Source: Planctomycetota bacterium (GTDB lineage Bacteria; Planctomycetota; UBA1135). Taken from it: DNA of 64,000 nt. A model generated the notes under the pieces. The model ran no database searches, was not told the DNA's origin, and saw only the letters and a program-made list of their open reading frames with translations. The stretch is from contig JAQBXR010000005.1 in assembly GCA_027623295.1 (NCBI GenBank), positions 1 to 64,000 on the forward strand. Direction: 5' to 3'. This document shows positions 19,300 to 29,593 of the stretch, piece by piece (positions within the stretch are counted from its first letter, which is position 1; every line of letters begins with the position of its first letter). The translations under genes and the position numbers were made by a program.

Positions 19300-22200
19300 T
19301 CGTTGGATCCTGCTTGGCCAGGTCGCGAGTGATCTTGGAATTCCAAAAGTTGCTGCAGGAAATCGCGATGCAATCCAGACTGCGAACTCGATAAGCGTCG
19401 GGCGAACTGAAGGATGCCCGCCGGGTCTGCAAACAGAAGCAAGGGACGCTTCCATCCGCCTACGGTCATGCCGCTTTCCATTAAATCACTGCGTCCCGGA
19501 TGCGTCGCCCAAAACAAACCACCGCGCGGCAAGACAAGGTCTTCCACTTCTCCCCCTTCGTAGCGCTGACGCAAAACGGCTTGGGTTTCTTCGGGCATGG
19601 ACGCAGGCCAAACAATAACGATGCCTTGGCTTGGATCTTCAATCATCCATTGCTCTAAGAACAAGTCGATGCGGCTTTGCACTTGTTCGGCCCATGCGCC
19701 CTCCTCTAGCTCGCTGAGTTTCTCTTTGGCCTCTTCCGGGAACCAAAGGATGGCGGTCCCCGCACCTGCGAGTGGCAAACCTGTCACTGGTCTTCCATGC
19801 AGGGCGCGCAAGCTCGTTTCGCCCAGGCGGGTTGGATGCAACCCATTACCCAAGGCGGGGGCATCGAATAAGTAGGTTTCACGATCGCGGCGCTCGACTT
19901 CTGGTGCCACAACGCGAATCGCACCGGTAGAAGTGTAAAACCCAATGTATCCCTGGATCGGACGCGCATCCAAAGTAGTCATGCGACCGGTGAACTTGCC
20001 ATCGACGAAAACTTCCACTGTGGGGCCATCCACGCGCAACTCCAAATCCCAGGTGCGCTTCTCTCGCTCAAAGGCCACGCCTCCTGAAATGCGTGGCTGG
20101 CGTGCGTATAAACCATTCAGGGTCCATGAGAAACCATTGGCTGCATCGCGGCTTTCGCTTTCACCGAAAGCAAAACGCGCATCGCCGCCAGCAAAGTCGA
20201 ATCGAATGTTGCGGTCTCGACGTGTCCAGCCGAGCACTACCCCGCCATGGAAAAACGAAGTCGTTTGCTCCACCTTGGTGCGTAAGCGATAGCGCCCCGG
20301 ATCTTGCCATTCTTTTGACAAAACGAAAGCATCGCGGTTGTGGGATTGACGGTCCATAGTGTCGGTCCCGCTGCGCGCCTCTTTGCGCCCTACGTGCAAG
20401 TCGCCTTCGCGATCCACGAACCACAATCCTTCTACGCGATTGTCCTCGTGCCCAGTCAAGCCATCTTCCATCCACCCGGCATTGCCCAATTGATGCGCCG
20501 GGCGATGAATCGGATGCAAGGTCTTCTCCATGTCTTCACGCACAAAGCTCACCGTCGATTCAGGTGCACCCAGCGCGCGCGCCAAACGATTGTGATCGGC
20601 CGCCATTGCCGCAGCGGCAACCGAATGGCCGGCCTTCGCATAAAACGTTGCGGCTTCCCCCATCTCTTTCATGAAACCTTCGGTTTTAGAAAGCTTGTCC
20701 AAGAAAGGCGCTTCCTCATTTGCAACCGTAGCCAGATAAGCGCGCCGTGGCGCATCAAAACGATGCCAGTTACGCATGACCCATGCCGCATTCTTTTCGT
20801 CCACACGATCTAGGGCGTTCGCAATTTCCTCCAAGACAGCATCAGATGGTTCGTCCACGCTTAACGCCCATTGATAAGCGACTAGTGCGGCGCGATCCTT
20901 GCCGGCTTCCACCAATAACTCTGCCCCCATACGTGCTTGATCTTGGCCAAACCATGGTTCTGCACGATTGCGTAACCAAGTAGAGGTCGGCTCATCCATG
21001 ACTCGCGGTGCGGGTTCGCTGCTGGGAGCACCTGGATCGTAACGGTTGGTCCATGGCTCCATTTCCTTCCAATAAAAACCGCGTAAAAAGCGATCGAAAT
21101 CCTTGGCGAAATCTTCCAAGCTCTCGGGGCGCCCTTGCTTGCCATCGGCAAAGTAAGCAGCGAAGCCTTCCGCTCCACCACCACGGGAACGTTTCCTATT
21201 TTTTTGATAGGCCTCTAGCTGAGACTGGAAAATCGGTGATCCGCCTTCTTCAAAACCAGTCCAACTACGCAAGTAAACGAACAAGGCATAACCGGCCGAG
21301 TAATTATCGCGGTACTCCTCAATACTGCCATCAACCAGAGAGGTGAAGTCCTCCAACCCGCCATAGCCTTTCTGCGCTACCGAGAACAGCGTGCCGAAAT
21401 TCACATAATCCTCTTTGAAGTGACGGTCGCTCATTTTGCCGTAGCCACCGCCAGTCCAAACGGCGCGGCCTTCTGCAAGCCAAGCCGGCAGCCCCCCAAA
21501 GAGGGCGCCATCGAAGCGGTGAGTTAACTCGTGAGTAATCGTACGCCCCAGCGATGGAATATTGCTCAGCGTAAAAGCAATGGTTGTGGTGTCACCACCT
21601 TGAAAGCCTCCGACCCACCAAAAGCCCGCGCCTTCCATTTCCAAGCCGTGCGATTCGGGAACAATGCGCATGGTGCCGGGCTGGTTTAAGAAAGGATCCT
21701 CGCCGTACCAGGCCACCAAACGTTCATGATGTTCTTCCACGGTCGAAGCCACGCCCAACAGGGTCCAGTATCCGCAAGAAGTTTCCACACGGTAACGGTC
21801 GGTCAGAGAATTGGCGACGCCCGGATCTGCAAAACTTGCATGATCCAAAGTGTAAGCACGCTGAAGGTCTTCATCGAAATCTTCGAGTTGCTCCACCGTA
21901 AGCACTTCCGATTGCTGCAGTAATTTTGCGCGCGCACGATTCAAGGAAGCATCCGCAGCCGCGATTTCTTTGCTCATATCCAGCGGCTCTGGGCCTTCTA
22001 AGTCTTGAAAGTTCGACTGCGCACCCAATCCACGTAAACAACGAGCCGCGCGCACCACCAATTCGTTTCTACTTTCTGCAAATCCTTGGCTAATAGCGTT
22101 TTGCAAAGACTTTAGGACCTGCCGTTGCGCGTCCTTGGACACCTCGAAGGCTGGGGTTAAATCCGCCGCGTGTTTTTCCTGCAAAGCCGGTGACGCGAGC

Positions 22201-22715
22201 GCCAAACTGCGCGCTAAATCTTCCGCCCACTCCGCAATAAATGCATCTCCAGCCCCGCGCCCCTTGGCTTCTCGATCGCGCATCTCGACCAACTCTTGCA
22301 CCGCAGCCGCACGCGATGCCGCTAGCTGACTTGGCCAGGGATCGTCTTCCAGCATCCATGCAGCTTGGTTCTTTTGTAAGTTCAAGCGGCCGCGTGCATC
22401 GGCACCAGCTGCATAAAACTCATGCGCCCATAAGGCTTGCGCATCAGCATCGGCAGCCGAGGCTGCATTTTCCAACAACAGTCCTACTACTTCGAAGGGA
22501 TGATTCACCCGAGCCAGGCCGAACAAGAAATGCTCATAAGCCTCGGTGAAATCACCCTTGGCATGAGCTGCACGGCCATACTCCAAACTCACGTGCTCTT
22601 TCGCGAGGTCAGGAGTTTCTTGGGCAAAACTCGCGCTGGCCAAAAGGAGGACGGCTGCAAACAAACTCAGCGGGGATTTGAGGGCAAGGGGCAGGGTAGG
22701 AGCCACGATATTCAC
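19296..22715 (-). CDS. Very large secreted multidomain protein with gluzincin-type (HExxH...E) metallopeptidase-like domain
   Basis: ITHELTHRFDGALFGGLPAWLAEGRAVW; C-terminal concanavalin-like stretch (GGVVLGWTRRDRNIRFDFAGGDARF...VEVFVDGKFTGRM). Confidence 0.65.
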   Translation of the reverse strand: MNIVAPTLPLALKSPLSLFAAVLLLASASFAQETPDLAKEHVSLEYGRAAHAKGDFTEAYEHFLFGLARVNHPFEVVGLLLENAASAADADAQALWAHEFYAAGADARGRLNLQKNQAAWMLEDDPWPSQLAASRAAAVQELVEMRDREAKGRGAGDAFIAEWAEDLARSLALASPALQEKHAADLTPAFEVSKDAQRQVLKSLQNAISQGFAESRNELVVRAARCLRGLGAQSNFQDLEGPEPLDMSKEIAAADASLNRARAKLLQQSEVLTVEQLEDFDEDLQRAYTLDHASFADPGVANSLTDRYRVETSCGYWTLLGVASTVEEHHERLVAWYGEDPFLNQPGTMRIVPESHGLEMEGAGFWWVGGFQGGDTTTIAFTLSNIPSLGRTITHELTHRFDGALFGGLPAWLAEGRAVWTGGGYGKMSDRHFKEDYVNFGTLFSVAQKGYGGLEDFTSLVDGSIEEYRDNYSAGYALFVYLRSWTGFEEGGSPIFQSQLEAYQKNRKRSRGGGAEGFAAYFADGKQGRPESLEDFAKDFDRFLRGFYWKEMEPWTNRYDPGAPSSEPAPRVMDEPTSTWLRNRAEPWFGQDQARMGAELLVEAGKDRAALVAYQWALSVDEPSDAVLEEIANALDRVDEKNAAWVMRNWHRFDAPRRAYLATVANEEAPFLDKLSKTEGFMKEMGEAATFYAKAGHSVAAAAMAADHNRLARALGAPESTVSFVREDMEKTLHPIHRPAHQLGNAGWMEDGLTGHEDNRVEGLWFVDREGDLHVGRKEARSGTDTMDRQSHNRDAFVLSKEWQDPGRYRLRTKVEQTTSFFHGGVVLGWTRRDRNIRFDFAGGDARFAFGESESRDAANGFSWTLNGLYARQPRISGGVAFEREKRTWDLELRVDGPTVEVFVDGKFTGRMTTLDARPIQGYIGFYTSTGAIRVVAPEVERRDRETYLFDAPALGNGLHPTRLGETSLRALHGRPVTGLPLAGAGTAILWFPEEAKEKLSELEEGAWAEQVQSRIDLFLEQWMIEDPSQGIVIVWPASMPEETQAVLRQRYEGGEVEDLVLPRGGLFWATHPGRSDLMESGMTVGGWKRPLLLFADPAGILQFARRLSSSQSGLHRDFLQQLLEFQDHSRPGQAGSND

Positions 22716-22752
22716 AAGTTACCTCATACGCACGGATAACCTACAAGCAACT

Positions 22753-23850
22753 ATGTCCTTGGCTGCATCCATCCTGCTCCTCGTCGCCGCGCCAATCGCC
22801 GCACCGCCCCAAGCCGACGGGGTCGATGCCCTGCGACTCGGAGAATGGCACATGCTCGGACCCTTGCCGAAAAGTTCCGTCACTGGACTGAAAAGTCCTT
22901 CGGTGCTCGCGGGAAAGATGCAGGCGGGCGTGCCTTACACCAATCTCGCCGAAACGCATGAAGGCCCCGAAAACATGCGACTGCCTTGGACCCAACCCGA
23001 TGTCGCAGCTTTCTTAACTAAACAAGATGCGGATGCCATCAACCCTCGCTCACGATTGGGATTGGACACCGGAAAGATTGAGATCGCGAAGTTATTGCCC
23101 TTAGTTCAAGCGGCTCCGGAGTATTCCAAAAACGCAACGGCATATTTGTATGTTCCGGTTTATGCCAATGCCATGAGTACGACTCCGGTGCAGTGCGGTG
23201 CTGAAGGGAAGGTCTCTCTGTGGTGGAATGGGAAGCCGCTGATTTCCCAAAAACGCACTTCGCAATTTAGTGCCTCGAGTTTTCCCTTGAAGCTCGACGT
23301 CGTCCCAGGCTTGAATCATCTTTTGGTTGAAGTCCAAAGCAATACTGTGGGTTGGAGCTTTGAAATGCAATCCCTGCGTCGGATTGATAACCCACGAATC
23401 CATCGCGCGATTGATTTGGGAGTGCAGTATTTACTCGACCGCCAAGCCATTGATGGATCTTGGCCAACCTTTCAGGGCTACCCAAATGGAGTGAGTGCTT
23501 TAGCGATTTACACCTTAGTAAAAAGTGGAGTAAGCCCACGCCACGAATCGGTGTTGAAGGGCCTGGAGCATTTACGCCAGAAGCGCGGCGCTCACACTTA
23601 TGTTGTGGCTCTGGAGCTCATGGCGTATCACGCAGGCGCCGACCCGCAGGATCGGGAACTCATTGAGGAATTGGCAGAGGATCTTGTCGACTGGCAAATG
23701 CCCAATGGTCTGTGGGCTTATGGTCAAGGTTCTGGTGGTTGGAGTGGAGATTTATCCAATGCTCAATACGCCGCTCTCGGTTTGCGTGCCGCAGCGGCAA
23801 GCGGCGCCAAAGGATCCCATCCGATGGGTTCAAAGCCGCAAGTAAAGTGA
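22753..23850 (+). pseudogene. 3'-truncated paralogue of the 17005-19299 squalene-cyclase-like repeat protein
   Basis: IHRAIDLGVQYLLDRQAIDGSWPTFQGYPNGVSALAIYTLVKSGVSPRHESVLKGLEHLR is closely similar to the 17005 protein, but ends soon after NAQYAALGLRAAAASGAK, where the paralogue continues for hundreds of residues. Confidence 0.75.
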
Positions 23851-25196
23851 CGCAGCGTGGGCGGCTCGTTTTTGATGCGTAAGCCACCGAGCTGGTTTCT
23901 GTGTTCAAAAACATAACGCACCGCTTCGATAACGTAATCCATGTGCGATTGGGTATAAACACGACGCGGAATCGCTAAACGCACTAAGTCCATGGGGCCT
24001 GGAGATTGGGAACCATCGTCTTGAGTTCGGCCGAACATGACGGTACCTATTTCACAAGTGCGGACGCCTCCTTCAAGGAACAGTGATGCGCTAACCGATT
24101 GTCCTGGTAGTTCTGATGGTGGTACGTGCGGTAGGAATCCACGCGCGTCTAGGTAAACCGCGTGTCCCCCCGCAGGGCGCAAGAGTGGAACTCCGGCTTC
24201 ATCTAAGCGACGCCAAACATAACGCGTGCTCCGAATGCGATACTCCAAGTAGTCTTCTGCAAGGACCTCTTGCAAACCTACGGCCAAGGCTTCCAAGTCA
24301 CGACCGGCCAAGCCGCCGTAAGTTGGGAAACCTTCGGTGAGGATCAATAGGTTGCGGCATTGCTCGGCGAGAGCATCGTCCTTCAGCGCAAGAAAGCCAC
24401 CGATGTTTCCAAAGGCATCTTTCTTCGCCGACATCCAAGTGCCGTCGGCGAGCCGAAACATTTCTTCAGCAATGTCTTTGGGGCTGCGCGACTCCTGACC
24501 CGGTTCGCGTTCACGAATGAACCAAGCGTTTTCAGCAAAGCGCGCACAATCCAAAAACAGTGGGATCTGAAAGCGATCGCAAACGGCACGAACTTGGCGC
24601 ATGTTGTCCAATGAAACCGGCTGCCCACCCCCCGAGTTATTGGTAATGGTGACCACCACCATGGGCACGCTGCCGGCATGCTGCTCCAACATTTTCTGCA
24701 AAGCCGGTACATCTAGGTTTCCTTTAAAGGGGTGCTCGGTCGAAGGTGAACGCCCCTCTTCAATCACCAGGTCAACCGCGACTGCGCCCGAAGCTTCCAC
24801 ATTGGCTCGCGTGGTATCAAAGTGCGTGTTCGCGGGAATTGTTTTGCCCTCCCCTCCCACCACACTGAATAAAATGCGCTCTGCAGCCCGACCTTGGTGT
24901 ACCGGAATGACGTGGTGCATGCCGGTCAATTGCGAGACCACCTCGCGAAAGCGGAAAAAGGAACTGGCCCCGGCATAGGACTCATCGCCGCGGAAAATGG
25001 CTGCCCATTGCTCCTGACTCATTGCCGAGGTGCCGGAGTCGGTCATGAGGTCCACCGTGACCTCGCACGCCCGAACGGAGAATAGATTGAGCTGGGCCGC
25101 CGCAAGAGCCTCCGCGCGCTGGGCACGTGTGCGGACTGGAAGAGGCTCGACAACCTTCACGCGGAAGGGCTCAATGATGGTTTTAGGTTGAAACAT
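23763..25196 (-). CDS. Beta-eliminating lyase: tryptophanase / tyrosine phenol-lyase family, with a C-terminal read-through extension
   Basis: DLMTDSGTSAMSQEQWAAIFRGDESYAGASSFF, TNNSGGGQPVSLDNMR, MSAKKDAFGNIGG, IPRRVYTQSHMDYVIEA, C-terminal LRHFTCGFEPI then GWDPLAPLAAAARKPRAAY. Confidence 0.9.
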   Translation of the reverse strand: MFQPKTIIEPFRVKVVEPLPVRTRAQRAEALAAAQLNLFSVRACEVTVDLMTDSGTSAMSQEQWAAIFRGDESYAGASSFFRFREVVSQLTGMHHVIPVHQGRAAERILFSVVGGEGKTIPANTHFDTTRANVEASGAVAVDLVIEEGRSPSTEHPFKGNLDVPALQKMLEQHAGSVPMVVVTITNNSGGGQPVSLDNMRQVRAVCDRFQIPLFLDCARFAENAWFIREREPGQESRSPKDIAEEMFRLADGTWMSAKKDAFGNIGGFLALKDDALAEQCRNLLILTEGFPTYGGLAGRDLEALAVGLQEVLAEDYLEYRIRSTRYVWRRLDEAGVPLLRPAGGHAVYLDARGFLPHVPPSELPGQSVSASLFLEGGVRTCEIGTVMFGRTQDDGSQSPGPMDLVRLAIPRRVYTQSHMDYVIEAVRYVFEHRNQLGGLRIKNEPPTLRHFTCGFEPIGWDPLAPLAAAARKPRAAY

Positions 25197-25324
25197 GGCA
25201 GGCTTAAAGGCGATATTAAGACCTCATTGTCCTCTATCCATTCCAGATGGCTACCCAAATGCGTGACAACCTCCCCTAAAACGCCTATTTTCTTTGCTCT
25301 GGAGCCCTAGCCTCCGATAAACCC

Positions 25325-27355
25325 GTGATGCTCCCGCACCTCCTTGCGCTGGCGCTGGCTGTAGTCCCCACTGCGACCGCCACCGCTCAGCAATCCACGC
25401 CCGTCGCTGCCGACTCGCTCGAGCAGCAGCTGGATCACTTCCAGCAATTGCGCCGTACGCAAGGCGCCAAGGTAGAAGAAGCGGTGGCCTGCCTTCACTC
25501 CATCGGACAGCTCGGCTCCGAAGAAGCGGTCGATACCTTGCTGCGTCTGGTTCCCAATCTAGAAGGCCCCATGCAGCTCGCTGCTGTCCACGCCATTGCG
25601 CTGAATGAAACGGAGTATGCACACGACAAGCTGCGAATCCTGGCGCGCGATCGCACCCACCCCAATGTTCGACGCCAGGCCTGTGTCGACTTAGCGAAGG
25701 GAAATGAAGAGGACCTTTTCTACCTGCGCGACAGCCGCCTGAATAAGGAGAAAGACTTGCGCATTCGTGGTGAAATCTTGCGCAACCTGATTGATCTAGA
25801 TGTACCGAAGCTAGACAACGCGATCTTGAAAGCTGCGAAGTCTAAAGACAAGGTTTATGCCAGTGTTGGAGTTTATGGAATTGGCAAGCTTCACTTGGAG
25901 CGTGGATTACGCACCGTAGAAGATTACCTCACCAGCCCAGATCTGCGTTTACGTTTGGAATCCTTTCGCGCCCTTTCCACTTTTGGCGGAGAAGAAAGCT
26001 TTCATACCTTGCTCGCTGCTTATGCGCATGCCAACAACCTTGCGCTACGCCCCGACATTGAGGCTTTGCTGGAATCGGCAACCACGATTCCTGAAGTCAA
26101 TGTATTAATTCAAAGCGGACTCACCCATGAAAATCCCGAAGTCGTTGGTGCTTGCGCAAATGCATTATCGATTGCGGCCGTACGCCAGCCAGATTTAGCT
26201 GCCCCAGCATTGCTGAAATTACTCGACCACAAGAATGCTCGCATTCGCGATTATGCCATCGAAGGATTGGTGCGCGCGCACCCCGATAAGGTGGTCGAAA
26301 TTTTACTGACCCAACTTGGGCACGACGATCCACGCACACGCACCACTGCGGCATGGGCCCTGTCTCAGATTGGCGACTTGCCGGCAGAGCTTGCACCTCA
26401 ACTCATTCTTCTGGCCAGCGACTCACGCTATGCCATTCGTCTGCATGTAGCCACCGCCCTAAGTCAATTCCAGGAATCGAACCAGGCCTTTCAAGCCTGC
26501 CTCCAACTATTGCAAGACACACAATGGTCGGTGCGTTCCGCTGCGGTTGCCTCCTTACTCCTTTTCCGCCGCGTGGAATCCGTCGGCCCACTAGTGGATC
26601 GCGTCGACACTGAGATTGGACGGGTGCAAGACGATGCGGTCGAGGCTTTGCGTCAACTCACTGGAGAAGACTTTGGCCCAGCGCGCAGCATCTGGCGTAA
26701 GTGGTTTAAAGATCTGCCCGAAGACTACATTTTGCCAGCATCCGAAGTGGCCTCTGAAAGGCTAGCGAGGCGGCGCGAGCGTCAGGCGAAAGGGCATGAT
26801 TCCATTGTGACCAGCGTTTATCACGGAGTGCAAGTCCCGAAAGGTGGTGTGATTTTTGTGATGGACATTAGTGGTTCCATGATGGAACCGTTTGCCGATG
26901 GTGAGTCTTTTTACCAACACTTCTCCAACGCTTTGATTGAAACCATTTCGTTGTTAGATGAAGAAACGCGATTTAATATCATCCTATTCTCTGGCGGGGT
27001 ACAACCCTGGAAGGAAGAGCTCCTCGCGGGGACTCCAGAAAATGCCCAGGACGCTCGCTCGTTCCTGGAAGACGTGCGACCTGATGGCCCGACCAATCTT
27101 TATGCAGCACTGATGACGGCGCTTGGATTTGAAGAGGTTCAAACCATCTTCTTGTTGACCGATGGCGACCCAACCTTCGGCCGCGTGGTGCTTCCCGATG
27201 CCATCCTGGTGGAACTGGAACGTGCCAACCGAGACCGCAAAGTAGTGATTAACACGATTGCTGCCGGAGAAGTGCGCGCCGAGTTTCTTGCCGAACTCGC
27301 CACCAGCAATGGCGGCGCTGCGGTTGACCTGACCGACTCTGCTAAGCAAGACTAG
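25325..27355 (+). CDS. Secreted HEAT-repeat protein with C-terminal von Willebrand factor A (VWA) domain
   Basis: Signal peptide; HEAT-like repeats (e.g. RIRDYAIEGLVRAHPDKVVEILLTQLGHDDPRTRTTAAWALSQIG); MIDAS motif VIFVMDISGSM. Confidence 0.8.
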   Translation: MMLPHLLALALAVVPTATATAQQSTPVAADSLEQQLDHFQQLRRTQGAKVEEAVACLHSIGQLGSEEAVDTLLRLVPNLEGPMQLAAVHAIALNETEYAHDKLRILARDRTHPNVRRQACVDLAKGNEEDLFYLRDSRLNKEKDLRIRGEILRNLIDLDVPKLDNAILKAAKSKDKVYASVGVYGIGKLHLERGLRTVEDYLTSPDLRLRLESFRALSTFGGEESFHTLLAAYAHANNLALRPDIEALLESATTIPEVNVLIQSGLTHENPEVVGACANALSIAAVRQPDLAAPALLKLLDHKNARIRDYAIEGLVRAHPDKVVEILLTQLGHDDPRTRTTAAWALSQIGDLPAELAPQLILLASDSRYAIRLHVATALSQFQESNQAFQACLQLLQDTQWSVRSAAVASLLLFRRVESVGPLVDRVDTEIGRVQDDAVEALRQLTGEDFGPARSIWRKWFKDLPEDYILPASEVASERLARRRERQAKGHDSIVTSVYHGVQVPKGGVIFVMDISGSMMEPFADGESFYQHFSNALIETISLLDEETRFNIILFSGGVQPWKEELLAGTPENAQDARSFLEDVRPDGPTNLYAALMTALGFEEVQTIFLLTDGDPTFGRVVLPDAILVELERANRDRKVVINTIAAGEVRAEFLAELATSNGGAAVDLTDSAKQD

Positions 27356-27364
27356 CTTGAAGCT

Positions 27365-29593
27365 TTAAAGTGGATCCACGGTTACGCCTTGCTTTTCGCT
27401 CAAGGCATAAAGCACTTCGCGCAAAGCGTGCAATCCATCGCGATCCGTTTTGATTAATATCTGACGACGGATTCTGCCACGCAACTTTTCCATCGGCGGC
27501 GCAGAGGGGCCCAATATTTTTGTTCGCCCCACCATATTGGCACGCAGCGCCGCCGCCGCTTCTTCGGCTGTTTGCTCCACACGCTGACGATGTTCAGCCT
27601 CAAAAGTAAGCCGCAAAGCTTTACCGTATGGGGGGAATCCGAACAGCTTGCGTTCTTCCAACTCCTTCTGTGCAAAACGCACGTAATCATGCTTCGATGC
27701 CGCGAGGATTGCCGGGTGATCTGGAAGCCATGTTTGCACCACCACCTTGCCTCCACGCGCACTACGCCCAGCGCGTCCAGCAACCTGCGCGATTAAGTTA
27801 AAGCAACGCTCACTCGCGCGGAAGTCCGGATGGTGCAAGGCCGTATCGGCATTCAGTACACCAACTAAAGTGACTTCGGGAAAATCTAATCCCTTGGCAA
27901 CCATTTGCGTACCAAGCAAAATATCCTTGTTGCCGGATCCAAAATCAGCGAGCACTTCTTCATAGGATTCGCGGCGCAACATGGTGTCGCGGTCCATGCG
28001 AGCTAAACGGGCATGCGGGAACATACGCTGCACCGAGTCTTCCACGCGCTCGGTTCCAACCCCTACCATTTCTACTGGGCGTCCGCACCCGGTGCAGACT
28101 TGCGGAGGCGGCTCTTCATGCAAGCAGTAATGACAAATCGCTTTCTTGCGCCACCGGTGGTAGGTCAACGCGACATCGCAAGTTTTGCAATGCACACTTC
28201 CACCGCAACTTTTACAGTGCCACGCGGGAGCAAAGCCACGTTGATTCAAAAACAAGATGGCGCGTTCCTTGCGTTGCAGGGCATCGCCCAGAGCTTTGAC
28301 AAGTGGTTGCGAAAGGACCAGCCACTTCCCCTTCTCTGGTTTTTGCACACGCATGTCTACCACTTGAATCGATGGCAATACGCCGCCGGCAACCCGTTCG
28401 CGCAACTCCAGTAACCGTAGGCCACCAGGATTCATTGCCGAAGCCCAAGACTCCAAGGCTGGTGTGGCGCTACCCAAAATACAAACCGCGCCTTCCAAAC
28501 GACAACGTTCCAAGGCGACATCGCGCGCGTGATAACGGGGTGTTGATTCCTGCTTAAAGGAAGACTCATGCTCCTCATCGAGAACAATTAATCCTAACCT
28601 TGGCATGGGCGCAAACAGGGCCGAGCGTGCGCCCACCACCACCCGCACCCGACCTTCTCGAATCGCTAGCCACTGATCATGGCGTTCGGCATCGGTCAAT
28701 CCGGAATGGAGCACTGCAACTTGACCACAGCGGGCGCGAAAGCGAGAAACGGTTTGTGGAGTCAGCGCGATTTCCGGAACCAGCACGATGGCGCCGCGGC
28801 CTTGTTCAAGGCAATGCTCCATCGCATGCAAGTACACCTCCGTCTTGCCAGAACCGGTAATTCCAAAAAGTAAGAAGGCATCGTAAACCTCGCGGCCGAG
28901 CGCACCGATGACCTCATCTACGCAGGCTTGTTGCGCGGAGGTAAGTTTCGGCGAAGAATCGCGCACCACTTCGATATCTGCAAAGGGGTCGAGCACCTCT
29001 TGTTTGCGACCAAACTTCACCCAACCTTTCTTAGCCAAAGTATCCAGCGGCGACTTGGACAGGCCGGTGCGATTACGAAATTCGCGCACCTCCATGGGCC
29101 CACCTGCTTGCTGCAAATACGCCACGGCTTTCGCTTGCTTCGGATGCTTCTTTTCCAGCTCCTCGATTTCCTCGGTGCTCACTTCCTTGAGCAACTCCAC
29201 CACCGGAATCGTGCGTCGTGGGCGATCGCGACGTAAGGCCGCCGGCAACATGGCAGAAAGTGCCTGGCCCCACGAACAATAAGTGTCATCGGCAATGCGA
29301 TGAGCCAAGCGCAAAAGCGCCGGCGTTAAGAGAGGCTCGACATCGAGCACTGCGAGTAAGGACTTAATCCGATCCGGAGGAACGTTGGCTGGTGGGTGGT
29401 CATCGACCGCGACCACAACCCCAACACTCTCGCGGCGGCCAAAAGGAACGCGCACTCGGCACCCTGGCGCCAGCGGCTCACAACGCGAGGGCACGCAATA
29501 GGCAAACTCACGACGCACTGGCGTATCCAATGCAATCTGCGCAAACCGACCCTCCGGCACGCCAAACAATGAGCCCTGAAATCCCACCACCAT
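27365..29593 (-). CDS. priA: Primosomal protein N' (replication restart helicase)
   Basis: LLFGITGSGKTEVYLHAMEHCLEQGRGAIVLVPEIALTPQ, DEEHESSFKQ, paired CxxC zinc motifs CKSCGGSVHCKTCDVALTYHRWRKKAICHYC. Confidence 0.97.
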   Translation of the reverse strand: MVVGFQGSLFGVPEGRFAQIALDTPVRREFAYCVPSRCEPLAPGCRVRVPFGRRESVGVVVAVDDHPPANVPPDRIKSLLAVLDVEPLLTPALLRLAHRIADDTYCSWGQALSAMLPAALRRDRPRRTIPVVELLKEVSTEEIEELEKKHPKQAKAVAYLQQAGGPMEVREFRNRTGLSKSPLDTLAKKGWVKFGRKQEVLDPFADIEVVRDSSPKLTSAQQACVDEVIGALGREVYDAFLLFGITGSGKTEVYLHAMEHCLEQGRGAIVLVPEIALTPQTVSRFRARCGQVAVLHSGLTDAERHDQWLAIREGRVRVVVGARSALFAPMPRLGLIVLDEEHESSFKQESTPRYHARDVALERCRLEGAVCILGSATPALESWASAMNPGGLRLLELRERVAGGVLPSIQVVDMRVQKPEKGKWLVLSQPLVKALGDALQRKERAILFLNQRGFAPAWHCKSCGGSVHCKTCDVALTYHRWRKKAICHYCLHEEPPPQVCTGCGRPVEMVGVGTERVEDSVQRMFPHARLARMDRDTMLRRESYEEVLADFGSGNKDILLGTQMVAKGLDFPEVTLVGVLNADTALHHPDFRASERCFNLIAQVAGRAGRSARGGKVVVQTWLPDHPAILAASKHDYVRFAQKELEERKLFGFPPYGKALRLTFEAEHRQRVEQTAEEAAAALRANMVGRTKILGPSAPPMEKLRGRIRRQILIKTDRDGLHALREVLYALSEKQGVTVDPL

